A DNA stretch of 64,000 nt from Flagellimonas amoyensis (GCF_003058265.1 NZ_QBUK01000003.1:186001-250000), one strand, 5' to 3'. Positions 23,259 through 32,733 are shown, numbered from the stretch's first letter. Notes: generated by a model from the sequence alone, not told the origin. Translations and numbers: made by a program.

Positions 23259-25010
23259 TCATTCTTTGCCCGAAAGTTGGTTGAGATAGAGTTCCTTATA
23301 GTAGCCATCCACATTGTTCAGCTCTTGGTGGCTGCCTTCTTGAATTATTTTGCCATTGTCCAGCACAATGATCTTATCGGCATTTTTTGCGGAAGATACC
23401 CGATGGCTCACAATAAGGGTGGTCTTGCTCTCCGATACTTTTTTCAGGTTGTTCAGGATTTCTTCCTCGGTCTCGGTGTCCACGGCGGAGAGGCAATCGT
23501 CAAAAAGATAGATCTGCGGTTTCTTGAGCAATGCCCTGGCAATGGATACCCGCTGTTTCTGTCCCCCGCTCAGGGTAATGCCCCGTTCGCCTAGGATGGT
23601 GTCATATTTTTTGGCAAATCCTTCAATGTTTTTGTGCACCACTGCTTTTTTGGCAACGGCCACTATTTCATCATGGGAAGCATTTTCATCGCCAAAGCGT
23701 ATGTTGTTCTCAATGGTGTCCGAGAAAAGAAAGGCATCTTGCGGAACGGCACCGATGGAATTGCGCAGGCTGTTCAGGTTGAGTTTCTGTACGGGCACCC
23801 CATCGACCAATACTTCGCCCGAAGTGACATCGTACAGTCGGGCCACCAAATCCAAAATGGTGGATTTTCCCGAACCGGTCTTGCCCAGAATGGCCACGGT
23901 CTGCCCGGCCTTTACTTTGAAGGAAATGTCCTTGAGCGCGGTTATGTCGGTATCCTCATAGGTGAAGGTCACGTTCTTGAACTCGATATCCCCATGGACA
24001 ATCGTGGGTTGCAGCACCTCGTTCTTGATGGAAGGTTCCTGCTTCAAAAATTCGTTGATCCGCTTTTGGGAGGCCTCTGCCGTTTGGATGATGGAGGTGA
24101 GCCATCCCACGATGGCGACGGGCCAGGTGAGCATGTTCACGTACAGGATGAATTCCGCAATGACCCCAATGGATTCAATGTCGCCGTTGATGTATTGTCT
24201 GCCACCAATGTAAACCACGAAGATGTTGCTGATCCCGATCAACAAGATCATCAATGGGAAGAACCAGGCGTTCACTTTGGCAAGGGACATACTGGTGTCC
24301 TTACCTTGATTGGCCAGTTCCCTAAGCTCTGCATTGATACGGGGCTCTATGCTATAGGCCTTGATCACCGAAATCCCAGAAAAGGATTCTTGGGTAAACG
24401 TGGACAATGTGGACAGGAATTCCTGCACCTTGGTGCTGCGCTTGTGGATCACCTTGCTGATCTGATAGATCAAAACCGACAAGATGGGTAGGGGCAATAG
24501 GGTATAGGCTGCCAAGGTGGGCGCTTTTATGAACATCAATGGCACAAGACAAACAAAAAGGGTGAGCGTCTGGATGCCATACATGATCGCAGGTCCGGCA
24601 TACATCCGCACTTGGTTGATGTCCTCGCTGATGCGGTTCATCAGGTCGCCTATCCTATTTTTTTTGTAGAAATTGAGACTGAGCGATTGGTAATGGTCAA
24701 AGACCTCGTTCTTTAGGTCGTATTCGATATAGCGCGATACATTGATGATGGTTTGCCGCATCAAAAAAGTGAAAAGGGCAGAGAGCAGGGCCGCTCCCAC
24801 AATGATCAAGATGTATTGCAATAGCATACCCTTAGCGTCGGAAAGGGAAATGGTCTCGGTCATAAACTCCTCAACAGCCTGGATGGACTTGTTCACATAG
24901 GAGGGCATGATCAGGGAAAAAATACGGGCTATGATGGTGATCAGCACCCCGATCAGCAATTTGAACCAGTATTTTTTAAAGTATTTGTTAAGGTGTTTTA
25001 GCTCCTTCAT
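23259..25010 (-). CDS. ABC transporter, fused permease and ATPase (MsbA/LmrA-like)
   Basis: A 583-residue half-transporter from the ATG at 25010 (MKELKHLNKYF). Residues 1-310 hold six membrane helices of type I exporter fold, and residues 325-570 hold the ATPase with Walker A GKTGSGKST, signature LSGGQKQR, Walker B IYLFDDCLSAVD and the H-loop SHRVSS. It works as a homodimer or heterodimer exporting lipids, peptides or drugs; the substrate cannot be assigned. The signature upstream of Walker B has DDC instead of DEP/DEA-type sequence, with the catalytic Glu position occupied by D, which is worth checking. Confidence 0.93.
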   Translation of the reverse strand: MKELKHLNKYFKKYWFKLLIGVLITIIARIFSLIMPSYVNKSIQAVEEFMTETISLSDAKGMLLQYILIIVGAALLSALFTFLMRQTIINVSRYIEYDLKNEVFDHYQSLSLNFYKKNRIGDLMNRISEDINQVRMYAGPAIMYGIQTLTLFVCLVPLMFIKAPTLAAYTLLPLPILSVLIYQISKVIHKRSTKVQEFLSTLSTFTQESFSGISVIKAYSIEPRINAELRELANQGKDTSMSLAKVNAWFFPLMILLIGISNIFVVYIGGRQYINGDIESIGVIAEFILYVNMLTWPVAIVGWLTSIIQTAEASQKRINEFLKQEPSIKNEVLQPTIVHGDIEFKNVTFTYEDTDITALKDISFKVKAGQTVAILGKTGSGKSTILDLVARLYDVTSGEVLVDGVPVQKLNLNSLRNSIGAVPQDAFLFSDTIENNIRFGDENASHDEIVAVAKKAVVHKNIEGFAKKYDTILGERGITLSGGQKQRVSIARALLKKPQIYLFDDCLSAVDTETEEEILNNLKKVSESKTTLIVSHRVSSAKNADKIIVLDNGKIIQEGSHQELNNVDGYYKELYLNQLSGKE

Positions 25011-25140
25011 AAAAGGGAAAGACGGTTTTTGATTGTCAATGCATCGGGACAATCAAGCAAATATATGGCATAGCACACAAACAAAATGTTATAAAACTGA
25101 TAAGAAAGCAACTTTGGTAGGTAAGATAAAAATATAAGGT

Positions 25141-25148
25141 TACTTTTG
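25141..25148 (+). promoter_or_regulatory. -7 promoter box for the nusB gene
   Basis: TACTTTTG fits TAnnTTTG; a TTTG lies 24 bases upstream, slightly further than usual for the -33 element. The nusB ATG follows 41 bases downstream. Confidence 0.55.
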
Positions 25149-25189
25149 TGGCGTGAAAGCCAATCAACGACTTTAAAAGTTCTTTACAA

Positions 25190-26137
25190 ATGCTCACCAG
25201 AAGGCATATCAGAGTAAAAGTGATGCAGTGTATCTATGCACTGATCCAGTCCAAGGACGATTCCTTGGTGAAGCAGGAAAAATTCCTGAGAATGAGCATA
25301 GAGAACATGTATGTGCTCTACCTCCTCATCTTGAGCCTCTTGGCCGAACTGCACCGAATGGCCGAAAAACACGTGGGACATGCATCCAAAAAGTATGTGG
25401 CCACGGAAGAGGACAACTATCCAAATCCCGAAAAATTCACAAAGAACCGCTTGTTGCTCCAAATCGTGAACAATGAGTCGCTAAAGAACGAACTTTCCAG
25501 AAGAAAACTGAACAATTGGTACCTGAACGAGGAGTACATCAAAATCCTCTACAAGGAAATTGTGGCCAGTACTATTTACAAGGAGTACATGACCAACGCG
25601 AAGGACAGTTATGAGAACGACCGAGACGTGGTCATCCAATTGTTCCGTGAAATCGTGGCCCCCAACGAAAAGATCTACGAATACTTCGAGGACGATAAAC
25701 TCACTTGGGTCGATGATTTCCCCATTGTGAACACCTATTTGGTAAAACGATTGAAGAAGGCCACCGAAAATTCGGGAGACAAGTTCTTTTTGCCCGCCCT
25801 GCTCAAGGACGCACAGGACATGGACTATGCCAACGACCTGTTGACCAAGACCTTGCTCAACGATGCCAAGTGGGAAAAGGAAATAGAGGGCAAAACCCCG
25901 AATTGGGACAATGACCGGATCGCGGAAATTGACTCCATCATTCTGAAAATGGCCATTTGTGAGCTATTGAATTTCCCCTCCATTCCAGAAAAAGTGACCT
26001 TGAACGAGTATTTGGAGATTGCCAAGGAATATTCGACGCCCAAGAGCAGCATCTTCATAAACGGGGTTCTGGACAAACTTGCCAAGGAATACAAAACAGA
26101 GGGCAGGTTGCAAAAAATCGGAAGAGGGCTACAATAA
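25190..26137 (+). CDS. nusB: Transcription antitermination factor NusB, long Bacteroidota form
   Basis: A 315-residue protein, more than twice the size of E. coli NusB (139). The N terminus (RRHIRVKVMQCIYAL) and the C-terminal helical region (RIAEIDSIILKMAICELLNFPSIPEKVTLNEYLEIAKEYS, quoted in part) are the NusB RNA-binding fold, and the middle (about 60-180) is a Bacteroidota insertion of unknown role. NusB with NusE binds boxA RNA to prevent termination in rRNA operons. The following DUF1573 gene has its own promoter box, so coupling is optional. Confidence 0.93.
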   Translation: MLTRRHIRVKVMQCIYALIQSKDDSLVKQEKFLRMSIENMYVLYLLILSLLAELHRMAEKHVGHASKKYVATEEDNYPNPEKFTKNRLLLQIVNNESLKNELSRRKLNNWYLNEEYIKILYKEIVASTIYKEYMTNAKDSYENDRDVVIQLFREIVAPNEKIYEYFEDDKLTWVDDFPIVNTYLVKRLKKATENSGDKFFLPALLKDAQDMDYANDLLTKTLLNDAKWEKEIEGKTPNWDNDRIAEIDSIILKMAICELLNFPSIPEKVTLNEYLEIAKEYSTPKSSIFINGVLDKLAKEYKTEGRLQKIGRGLQ

Positions 26138-26149
26138 ACAATAATTGAT

Positions 26150-26157
26150 TATTTTTG
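26150..26157 (+). promoter_or_regulatory. -7 promoter box for the DUF1573 gene
   Basis: TATTTTTG fits the consensus and lies 18 bases before the ATG, between nusB and the DUF1573 gene, so the short leader suggests an independent start site for DUF1573-yajC. Confidence 0.55.
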
Positions 26158-26175
26158 GGAAAACAAATTTTTATC

Positions 26176-26652
26176 ATGAAAAGAATAACAACACTTTTTA
26201 GCTTGGTCTTCGCTATGGCCCTAGTGGGTGTTTCCTGCAAGGACAAGGCCTCTAACAAAATAGTTGCGGACAATGTTGAGAATGCCACTTCTAGGGATGA
26301 GGCACAAAAATTGGTTCCGGTAATGACCTTTGAAAAGGCAGAACATGATTTCGGAACCATTGAACAAGGAACTCCACAAGAAACCATCTTCAAGTTCACC
26401 AACACAGGTAATGCCCCTTTGATCATCACAGATGCCAAGAGCAGCTGCGGATGTACCGTGCCCGATCCGCCAAAAGAACCTATTGCCCCAGGGGAAACAG
26501 GAGAGCTTTTGGTGAAGTTCAATGGATCTGGACAGAACCAAGTGACCAAGACCATTACGGTTACGGCCAACACGGCCAAGGGTTCGGAGATCTTGAGGAT
26601 CAAAGCATTTGTTAATCCTAAGAACGCAGTACCCGCCGGTCCTGTGAAATAA
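26176..26652 (+). CDS. DUF1573 lipoprotein
   Basis: A 158-residue protein from the ATG at 26176. A lipoprotein signal ends at VGVSC (Cys at about 19). The DUF1573 domain (about 50-155) is an immunoglobulin-like beta fold with the signature FEKAEHDFGTIEQG, FTNTGNAPL and AKSSCGCTVP. Such proteins occur in Bacteroidota envelopes without a known biochemical role. The gene sits between nusB and yajC, a common order in Flavobacteriia, 13 bases before yajC. Confidence 0.9.
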   Translation: MKRITTLFSLVFAMALVGVSCKDKASNKIVADNVENATSRDEAQKLVPVMTFEKAEHDFGTIEQGTPQETIFKFTNTGNAPLIITDAKSSCGCTVPDPPKEPIAPGETGELLVKFNGSGQNQVTKTITVTANTAKGSEILRIKAFVNPKNAVPAGPVK

Positions 26653-26665
26653 GTAACATACCTGA

Positions 26666-26959
26666 ATGGAAAACTTACAACAGTTTTTGCCTCTGATATT
26701 GATTTTTGGTGTGGCCTATTTTTTTATGATCCGCCCACAGATCAAACGTCAGAAGGATGAGAAAAAATTTACCACGGAGCTGAAAAAAGGCGATAAGATC
26801 ATCACCAAAAGTGGGCTTCACGGCAAGATCGTGGAATTGAACGACAAGGATTTCTCCTGTGTTATCGAGACGATGGCCGGCCGCCTAAAGTTTGACCGAT
26901 CTGCCATTTCCATGGAAATGAGCAAGAAGTTGAACTCGACTCCAGAAAGTAAAGCATAG
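26666..26959 (+). CDS. yajC: Preprotein translocase subunit YajC
   Basis: A 97-residue protein with one N-terminal membrane helix (about 6-24) and a conserved cytoplasmic domain (MIRPQIKRQKDEKKF, GDKIITKSGLHGKIVEL). YajC associates with SecDF in the Sec translocon and may assist AcrB-type pumps. It is 13 bases downstream of the DUF1573 gene and followed by a strong terminator, so it ends this operon. No secD or secF is in the window. Confidence 0.95.
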   Translation: MENLQQFLPLILIFGVAYFFMIRPQIKRQKDEKKFTTELKKGDKIITKSGLHGKIVELNDKDFSCVIETMAGRLKFDRSAISMEMSKKLNSTPESKA

Positions 26960-26984
26960 TCGAAAGACGCATCTTATACCCATA

Positions 26985-27024
26985 ACATCCCTCGAAAATT
27001 TCATTTTCGAGGGATGTTTTTTTT
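26985..27024 (+). terminator. Strong terminator after yajC
   Basis: ACATCCCTCGAAAAT (26985-26999) pairs perfectly with ATTTTCGAGGGATGT (27003-27017), a 15-bp stem with a 3-base loop, then eight T residues. Confidence 0.92.
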
Positions 27025-27047
27025 GTACCTTATCCAAAAATTTAAAA

Positions 27048-28397
27048 ATGGGTACACGCAGACAATTTGTAAAAAGAAGCACATTGGGTATGGCCGGATT
27101 GGGCACTTCGTTTCTGTTTCCGATGGAACTATTGGCATCCATCCGAAGGACCGTCAGTCCGAACGATAAGATACAAGTAGGGCTCATTGGCTGTAAGGGC
27201 ATGGGGTTTTCCGATTTGAGTTCCCTGTTGCAGAACAGCGAAGTGGAAGTCGTGGCCCTGTGCGATGTGGATGAAAATGTACTGCGTGAAAAAACGGACG
27301 ACCTGGAAAAGGGAGGCATCAAAAAACCAAAATGGTATACCGATTACCGAAAAATGCTTGAGGACAAGGATATCGACATTGTCATCATCGGAACACCCGA
27401 CCATTGGCATTGCTTGCAACTAACGGATGCCATTGATGCAGGAAAGGATGTGTATTGTGAGAAGCCCATTGCCAATTCAGTGGCCGAAAGCGAGGCCATG
27501 TTGGCCAAAGTGAACTCCAGCGACCGAATGGTGCAAATTGGACAATGGCAACGAAGTGAACCCCATTTTGTGGATGCCATCAGCTATGTGCATTCCGGAA
27601 AATTGGGACAGATACGTTTGGTGAAGGCATGGGCCTACCAAGGATGGATGCAATCCGTTCCCGTGTTGCCCAACAGTTCCGTGCCTTCCGGTGTGGATTA
27701 TGCCATGTGGTTGGGGCCTGCACAAAGCAGACCTTTCAATGAAAACAGGTTCCATTTTAATTTCAGGTGGTTTTGGGACTATGCAGGCGGTTTGATGACC
27801 GATTGGGGCGTCCATATGATCGATTATGCCCTTTTTGGCATGAAGGCCTCCGATCCCAAATCGGTGATGGCCATGGGGGGCAAGTTCGCCTACCCAGGTG
27901 ACGCCGCCGAAACACCGGACACCTTACAGACCATATACGATTTTGGTGATTTTTCCCTGCTTTGGGAACACGCTACGGGCATTGACGGTGGCAATTACGG
28001 CCGAAACCATGGTGTGGCCTTTATCGGGAACAACGGAACCTTGGTGCTGGACCGAGGCGGTTGGGAGGTGATTCCTGAACACGACCGTCCACATTGGAGC
28101 AAAGATCTGGGTCCAAAAGTAGAGCCGGTTCCCTTGCAAAAAGGTATTGGCCAAGGTTTGGGACTGCATACCAAGAATTTCTTGGAAGCTGTAAAAACTA
28201 GGGACGCCTCTATCTTAAAAGCACCTATAAAAGTGGGGTACGATGCCGCGGTGGTGAGCCATTTGGGCAATGTGGCCTACAAAACGGGGGAACGCCTGTT
28301 CTGGGATGCGGAAAACAAAAAGTTCAATAATCCGAAAGCTGATGCCCTATTGATGAACGAATACCATAACGGTTGGAAGTTCCCGAAGATGGGGTAA
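27048..28397 (+). CDS. Gfo/Idh/MocA family oxidoreductase, Tat-exported
   Basis: A 449-residue NAD(P)-dependent dehydrogenase-like protein. The N terminus has a twin-arginine motif (RRQFVKRS) and hydrophobic stretch typical of Tat export, so it should act in the periplasm. The Rossmann domain (about 45-165) shows VGLIGCKGMG, VALCDVDENV and the family's YCEKPIANS; the C-terminal domain carries a WDYAGGLMTDWGVHMIDYAL helix pair (quoted in part). Exported members occur in carbohydrate-degrading Bacteroidota. The sugar substrate cannot be named. It is adjacent to the DUF262-HEPN pair but on the opposite strand. Confidence 0.9.
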   Translation: MGTRRQFVKRSTLGMAGLGTSFLFPMELLASIRRTVSPNDKIQVGLIGCKGMGFSDLSSLLQNSEVEVVALCDVDENVLREKTDDLEKGGIKKPKWYTDYRKMLEDKDIDIVIIGTPDHWHCLQLTDAIDAGKDVYCEKPIANSVAESEAMLAKVNSSDRMVQIGQWQRSEPHFVDAISYVHSGKLGQIRLVKAWAYQGWMQSVPVLPNSSVPSGVDYAMWLGPAQSRPFNENRFHFNFRWFWDYAGGLMTDWGVHMIDYALFGMKASDPKSVMAMGGKFAYPGDAAETPDTLQTIYDFGDFSLLWEHATGIDGGNYGRNHGVAFIGNNGTLVLDRGGWEVIPEHDRPHWSKDLGPKVEPVPLQKGIGQGLGLHTKNFLEAVKTRDASILKAPIKVGYDAAVVSHLGNVAYKTGERLFWDAENKKFNNPKADALLMNEYHNGWKFPKMG

Positions 28398-28413
28398 ACT
28401 GATTTGGTGTTGA

Positions 28414-28914
28414 TTATCTCTTTCTAAGTTCGGTGTCAATTTTGTCTATGATTAAACTAATTCTATTGAAGTCACCGATAGTCCTAGAAGGAGCATTATA
28501 TCTTCTTGTTACACCTTTCAAGTGTGTGTGGGCAGCATTATTTCTAGAATCTTTGATATTTCCCAAATAACTTTTTAGTAAAGTAATTTGCCCAGTTTTT
28601 TCAAGCTCCCTTTCTATTCTTTCTGCTTCGATTAAACCAATCAAACTTATTAACATTGGGCGGATGTTTTTTTTATATTCAAATCCATAATTTGGTTTGA
28701 CTATAGATTCTTCACAATATTTTTTATTGTCAGGGTTTTGTAGTTTTCTATTTGCATGTCGAATAATTATGTCATCAAGAGATTCTTCAATCCAGCCACA
28801 TAACTCAATCAAAGCAAGTTTTGAAAAATAGATTGCTTTTTTTTGACTTGAAGCAGAGTTGTAGAGTTTATCTAACTCTGCAAGGGTAGACTTAATATAT
28901 GACTTGGCGACCAT
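28414..28914 (-). CDS. HEPN domain protein (MAE_28990/MAE_18760-like)
   Basis: A 166-residue, all-helical protein. The segment DSRNNAAHTH (about 125-134) contains the R-x4-H motif of HEPN ribonucleases, in the RNxxAH form, and the N-terminal helices (AIYFSKLALIELCGWIEESLDDIIIRH) suit the MAE_28990/MAE_18760 branch as I remember it. HEPN proteins cleave RNA in toxin-antitoxin and anti-phage systems. It lies 3 bases downstream of a DUF262 gene, so the two form one operon, and both are AT-rich against the flanks. RNase activity is inferred from the motif. Confidence 0.75.
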   Translation of the reverse strand: MVAKSYIKSTLAELDKLYNSASSQKKAIYFSKLALIELCGWIEESLDDIIIRHANRKLQNPDNKKYCEESIVKPNYGFEYKKNIRPMLISLIGLIEAERIERELEKTGQITLLKSYLGNIKDSRNNAAHTHLKGVTRRYNAPSRTIGDFNRISLIIDKIDTELRKR

Positions 28915-28917
28915 TGT

Positions 28918-30021
28918 TTAACCAAAAATTTCAATCGCTTTATTGAGTCTATTCAAAACCTTATCTTTTTGAGCTAAACCTTCTTTCAAACTTTCAACAG
29001 AGAATAAATCATCTTGCCTTAAGTTCAAGTATCGCATGTTTAAATCTTCACTTGATTCATGCTCTAGATTCTGTAGATTATTGGCTACTCCTACAAAAAT
29101 TGCCTCTGTAGTAGCTTTACTTAGCTTAGGTATAGGGTTTTTGTTTAAAACCTTTATATAGATTAAGTCAATTGTCCTAGTGAACAATTCTCTAAATTTT
29201 TCAATATTTTCTGTGCTTGTATGCTGGTAATCATCCATGAAATCATTTAAAAATCTAGACAATTGACCTTTATAATTTGTTCTATTGTAAGTAAAAGAAA
29301 GAAACCTAAGAACCAATTCCTCACTGGCAAAGCGATCTTTTTTGTCAGATTCCAAGTCAAATAAGTTTAAAAAATTAGGATGCTCAACCAATTCTTTCAG
29401 TAATGTGTTGAACACTCCATTATAGATACAGTTTCTGATTTCTTGATTCGATAATTTTGCACCACCTGTATTTAAACGATGAAATATTGTAAATAAATAC
29501 TCCATGTGGCTTTTCTTTGAATAATTACAGCGAAGAACAGTTATTGGTATTACTGTGTTCTCAACTTTATTGAACAAATCTGGATATTTACTTTTAATAG
29601 ATAGATTAGTTTTTCCTGATATTCTTGCGTCAATATCATCTAGCTTAGAAAGTTTCCATTCATTAGTGGGCTCTGTGTCAAGAAATTTTACTGTGCTTGC
29701 AATTCTTTGAAGGCCATCAATTACAAACCTTTTTTGAGTTTTGTAATCTAAACTTATGCATAAACTAGGTATTGGTAATTGTTTGACCAATGAATCAACT
29801 AACCTTGTCTGCATTGTTGGAGACCAAACAATTTCTCTTTGAAAGTCCGGTTGTATATCTAATTGTCCTTCTTTGTGCATTCTTAGAAGGTCAGCACAAG
29901 ACCGAAGTTCGTTAAATGCAACTATGTCTTCAGGTGGAGCTTCACTAAAATCATCTGTTTCCAGTTGCTCATTCTCCAATTTTTCTAACTGCTCATCCAA
30001 TTCAAAAAGTTTATTAGTCAT
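28918..30021 (-). CDS. DUF262 (GmrSD/ParB-like) protein without HNH nuclease
   Basis: A 367-residue protein from the ATG at 30021. The DUF262 core has LDIQPDFQREIVWSPTMQTRLVDSLVKQLPIPSL (quoted as the start DFQREIVW and PIPSL) and FVIDGLQRIASTVKFL, where DGLQR replaces the usual DGQQR. This domain is the NTP-binding/ParB-like half of GmrSD type IV restriction enzymes. The C terminus lacks the DUF1524 HNH motifs, so nuclease function may be supplied by the HEPN protein encoded next to it. It is strongly AT-rich. Confidence 0.85.
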   Translation of the reverse strand: MTNKLFELDEQLEKLENEQLETDDFSEAPPEDIVAFNELRSCADLLRMHKEGQLDIQPDFQREIVWSPTMQTRLVDSLVKQLPIPSLCISLDYKTQKRFVIDGLQRIASTVKFLDTEPTNEWKLSKLDDIDARISGKTNLSIKSKYPDLFNKVENTVIPITVLRCNYSKKSHMEYLFTIFHRLNTGGAKLSNQEIRNCIYNGVFNTLLKELVEHPNFLNLFDLESDKKDRFASEELVLRFLSFTYNRTNYKGQLSRFLNDFMDDYQHTSTENIEKFRELFTRTIDLIYIKVLNKNPIPKLSKATTEAIFVGVANNLQNLEHESSEDLNMRYLNLRQDDLFSVESLKEGLAQKDKVLNRLNKAIEIFG

Positions 30022-30220
30022 GATTCCAGTTATTTTAATTATAATCAACGTTTAAATTAACTATCTTTTTTATTCCCATCGAACAATTTTATATAAGTAT
30101 TGAACTTTGATTATTAGTTTATAAGTGAAAACTGGTTTAGCGAGTAAGGTAGTAATAAACTGATTACATAATAATTAGGTGGGCTACCTTTTTTGAAAAT
30201 AAATCTTAATTGTAACTAAA

Positions 30221-30787
30221 TTATATTCTCTTTCTGTCCTTTAGAATAATTAGTGTAAGGATGTAGATCAAAACAATCGCAAAGGGAATGGTGATAAATC
30301 GTTGCTCAGGAAACAAATACCATAGCACAAGTACCAAAACAGTCCTAGCCAATGCATGGAACATTCCGACCCAATGGCTGATTATCCACGAAAGGGGCAA
30401 CCACATCAACCCGGACAGAATACCTACTGTTAGTGGCAGGGAGGTGTAATCCTCAAGGAAAAATGGAATCGCAATGGAATAGACCAAGACCGCTTGCCCT
30501 ACCGTGTAAAAGAAGAGGGTGTCAAACTCATTTTTTGGTTTCTGTTTATCGAGGAAGTCCTCTCCCGTATATTTGGAAATGAACATGCCCAAATACGCAA
30601 TGGAGCCCGTTGCAATGAACAGTACCCAGACCGTTGTGAGGTCGGGAAATAGTAGGCCAGAAACTCCAACTATTGTCCATGCTATCAGTCCTGCCAATGG
30701 GGTGGCCAGAAACTTTCCATTTTTAAACTCCAAGCGTTGTTCTTCGAGGGTTCTTTTGATGGGTTCCATAGATTTTTGTTTTTTCAA
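30221..30787 (-). CDS. DUF7010-like membrane protein
   Basis: A 188-residue membrane protein with about five hydrophobic helices (30-50, 53-72, 93-112, 120-145, 160-182). The N-terminal cytoplasmic stretch (KRTLEEQRLEF) and PLAGLIAWTIVG agree with the DUF7010 group as I recall it. No functional motif is visible. It may start at the second methionine (30769). The gene is separated from the DUF262 gene by about 200 bases of AT-rich DNA and lies in normal-composition sequence. Confidence 0.72.
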   Translation of the reverse strand: MKKQKSMEPIKRTLEEQRLEFKNGKFLATPLAGLIAWTIVGVSGLLFPDLTTVWVLFIATGSIAYLGMFISKYTGEDFLDKQKPKNEFDTLFFYTVGQAVLVYSIAIPFFLEDYTSLPLTVGILSGLMWLPLSWIISHWVGMFHALARTVLVLVLWYLFPEQRFITIPFAIVLIYILTLIILKDRKRI

Positions 30788-30815
30788 TTAGAATTTAAAA
30801 TGGCTCTAGGGCAGA

Positions 30816-31406
30816 TCATCGATATCCATCATTCAATCCCACTCCTTTTTCGATCAAAGGTAGGATTTTATCTAGTCTGCGCAATTTGGTGGCTTCTTGT
30901 TTGGCTTCCGCAATGTACTCGCAGAACTCTTTCTGTTTATAGGGAGCAAAGGATTCAAAAGCACTTTTTAAACGTGCGTTTTCGGCCAATTTGGTTTGGA
31001 GAAGGTCTGGAACTGCGGCTTTTGTGGGCTTGGCAGGCGCTAGTTCAATTCCCTTTTTTTGATTTTGAATGGCCTCTTGCATGTAGGCTGTTACACCCTT
31101 TTTATCTACCTCATCCAAAGAAAAGAACTTCCAGTGCCGCATGCCCTTGGTCTTCCCTTCCTGGGCATTTTCCAGTACTTTTTTCGGGTCGTTCATTAAG
31201 GCCCCATTAAAAAACCAGATTCCAAAATAGCCTTTGAATTTACTGATGCCAAAAACGTTTTTGCCGTTTACGGTATACACCGGAAAACTCCATTTAAAAT
31301 CCTCCTTGCAATCGGTTTGGAGGGCCAGCTCGCGCAAAAGCGCAATTCCGTCTTTAAAGGGATGTTCCTTTTCATAAAAGGCTTCTAGTTTTTCCGATCT
31401 TTCCAT
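30816..31406 (-). CDS. DUF1801/YdeI-type protein
   Basis: A 196-residue protein from the ATG at 31406. The first part (about 15-115) is a DUF1801-like domain (WSFPVYTVNGKNVFGISKFKGYFGIWFFNG, quoted only as short pieces here: VYTVNGKNVF, GYFGIWFFNG), and the C-terminal part (about 145-196) is the YdeI-type helical tail (SFAPYKQKEFCEYIAEAKQ, RRLDKILPLIEKG). YdeI-like proteins are implicated in peptide or antimicrobial stress in Bacillus, though biochemistry is unknown. It is adjacent to pepT, with 1 base between its start and pepT's stop. Confidence 0.8.
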   Translation of the reverse strand: MERSEKLEAFYEKEHPFKDGIALLRELALQTDCKEDFKWSFPVYTVNGKNVFGISKFKGYFGIWFFNGALMNDPKKVLENAQEGKTKGMRHWKFFSLDEVDKKGVTAYMQEAIQNQKKGIELAPAKPTKAAVPDLLQTKLAENARLKSAFESFAPYKQKEFCEYIAEAKQEATKLRRLDKILPLIEKGVGLNDGYR

Positions 31407-31407
31407 C

Positions 31408-32637
31408 TTACTTGATTTGACGGGCAGTGAGTTCACAGATTTTCACAATGACCTCCACTGCTTTTTGCATGCTTTCCAAAGGAATATACTCATATTTTCC
31501 GTGGAAATTATGTCCGCCCGCAAAGATATTGGGGCAGGGCAGGCTCATAAAACTCAATTGAGAACCATCCGTGCCACCCCGAATGGGTTTAATGATGGGT
31601 TCAATGCCCAAAGATTTCATGGCTTCTTCGGCAATCTCCACGATATGGAAAACGGGTTCCACCTTTTCGCGCATATTTCGATATTGCTCCTCAATGACCA
31701 AACTGGCATAATCCCCATGTTTTTGGTTGAGCTTGTCCACTACTTCCTTCAATAATTCCTTCCGGGCTTCAAAATGAACGGCATCATGGTCGCGGACAAT
31801 CAGTTCAATTTCGGCTTTTTCAATTTCCCCCTTGATCTTGTGCACATGGAAAAAGCCTTCCATGCCTGTGGTGTGTTCCGGAACTTCCCTTGGGGGGAGG
31901 AGACTCAAAAACTCATTGGCAATGCCGATGGCGTTCACCATCTTGTTCTTCGCATAGCCAGGATGTACACTTTTGCCCGTAAAGGTGAGGTTGGCCTTGG
32001 CCGCATTGAAGTTTTCGTATTCCAGTTCCCCAATTTGGCTGCCATCCATGGTGTAGGCCCAATCGGCACCAAATTTTTTCACATCGAACTTGTGTGCGCC
32101 CCTGCCAATTTCTTCATCCGGGGTAAAGGCAATGCGGATTTTCCCATGTTTGATTTCGGGATGTTGTACCAAATATTCCATCGCCGTGACGATTTCGGCC
32201 ACACCTGCCTTGTCATCGGCACCCAGAAGCGTAGTGCCATCGGTGGTGATCAAAGTTTGACCTTCATATTGCAATAGGTCTTCAAAATAATCGGGTGAAA
32301 GCACAATGTTTTTCACCTTGTTCAGCACAATGTCCTTGCCATCATAATTTTCAATGATCCGAGGTTTTACGTTCTTACCTGAAAAATCGGGCGACGTATC
32401 CATGTGAGAGATAAAACCAATGGTCGGCACCTTTTTGTCCACATTGCTGGGCAAAGTGGCCATGATGTAGGCATTTTCATCGATGGAGACCTCTTGAAGG
32501 CCAATTTGATGCAGTTCCATGACCAGTTTTTTGGCCAAGTTCCATTGTTTCTCGGTGCTCGGGGTGGTTTTGGAGTAAGGGTCACTTTGGGTGTCCGTGG
32601 TCACATAGTCCAGAAAACGGGGCAGTAGTTTTTCCAT
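31408..32637 (-). CDS. pepT: Peptidase T (tripeptide aminopeptidase)
   Basis: A 409-residue M20-family zinc peptidase that removes N-terminal residues from tripeptides in the cytoplasm. Zinc-binding and catalytic residues are visible in [12 protein letters not shown] (about 76-87), [13 protein letters not shown] (about 137-149) and [14 protein letters not shown] (about 170-183), and a late His in [17 protein letters not shown]. Length matches E. coli PepT (408). The YdeI-type gene follows directly, so the two probably share a transcript. Confidence 0.96.
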   Translation of the reverse strand: MEKLLPRFLDYVTTDTQSDPYSKTTPSTEKQWNLAKKLVMELHQIGLQEVSIDENAYIMATLPSNVDKKVPTIGFISHMDTSPDFSGKNVKPRIIENYDGKDIVLNKVKNIVLSPDYFEDLLQYEGQTLITTDGTTLLGADDKAGVAEIVTAMEYLVQHPEIKHGKIRIAFTPDEEIGRGAHKFDVKKFGADWAYTMDGSQIGELEYENFNAAKANLTFTGKSVHPGYAKNKMVNAIGIANEFLSLLPPREVPEHTTGMEGFFHVHKIKGEIEKAEIELIVRDHDAVHFEARKELLKEVVDKLNQKHGDYASLVIEEQYRNMREKVEPVFHIVEIAEEAMKSLGIEPIIKPIRGGTDGSQLSFMSLPCPNIFAGGHNFHGKYEYIPLESMQKAVEVIVKICELTARQIK

Positions 32638-32733
32638 AGCAGGGATTTCATCAAAAATAATGCATATTCGAGCGTTAAATTAAAAACAAACGGTTTAAAA
32701 AAGTATCTTTCCCCAACTTTAAAGCAGCTTCCA

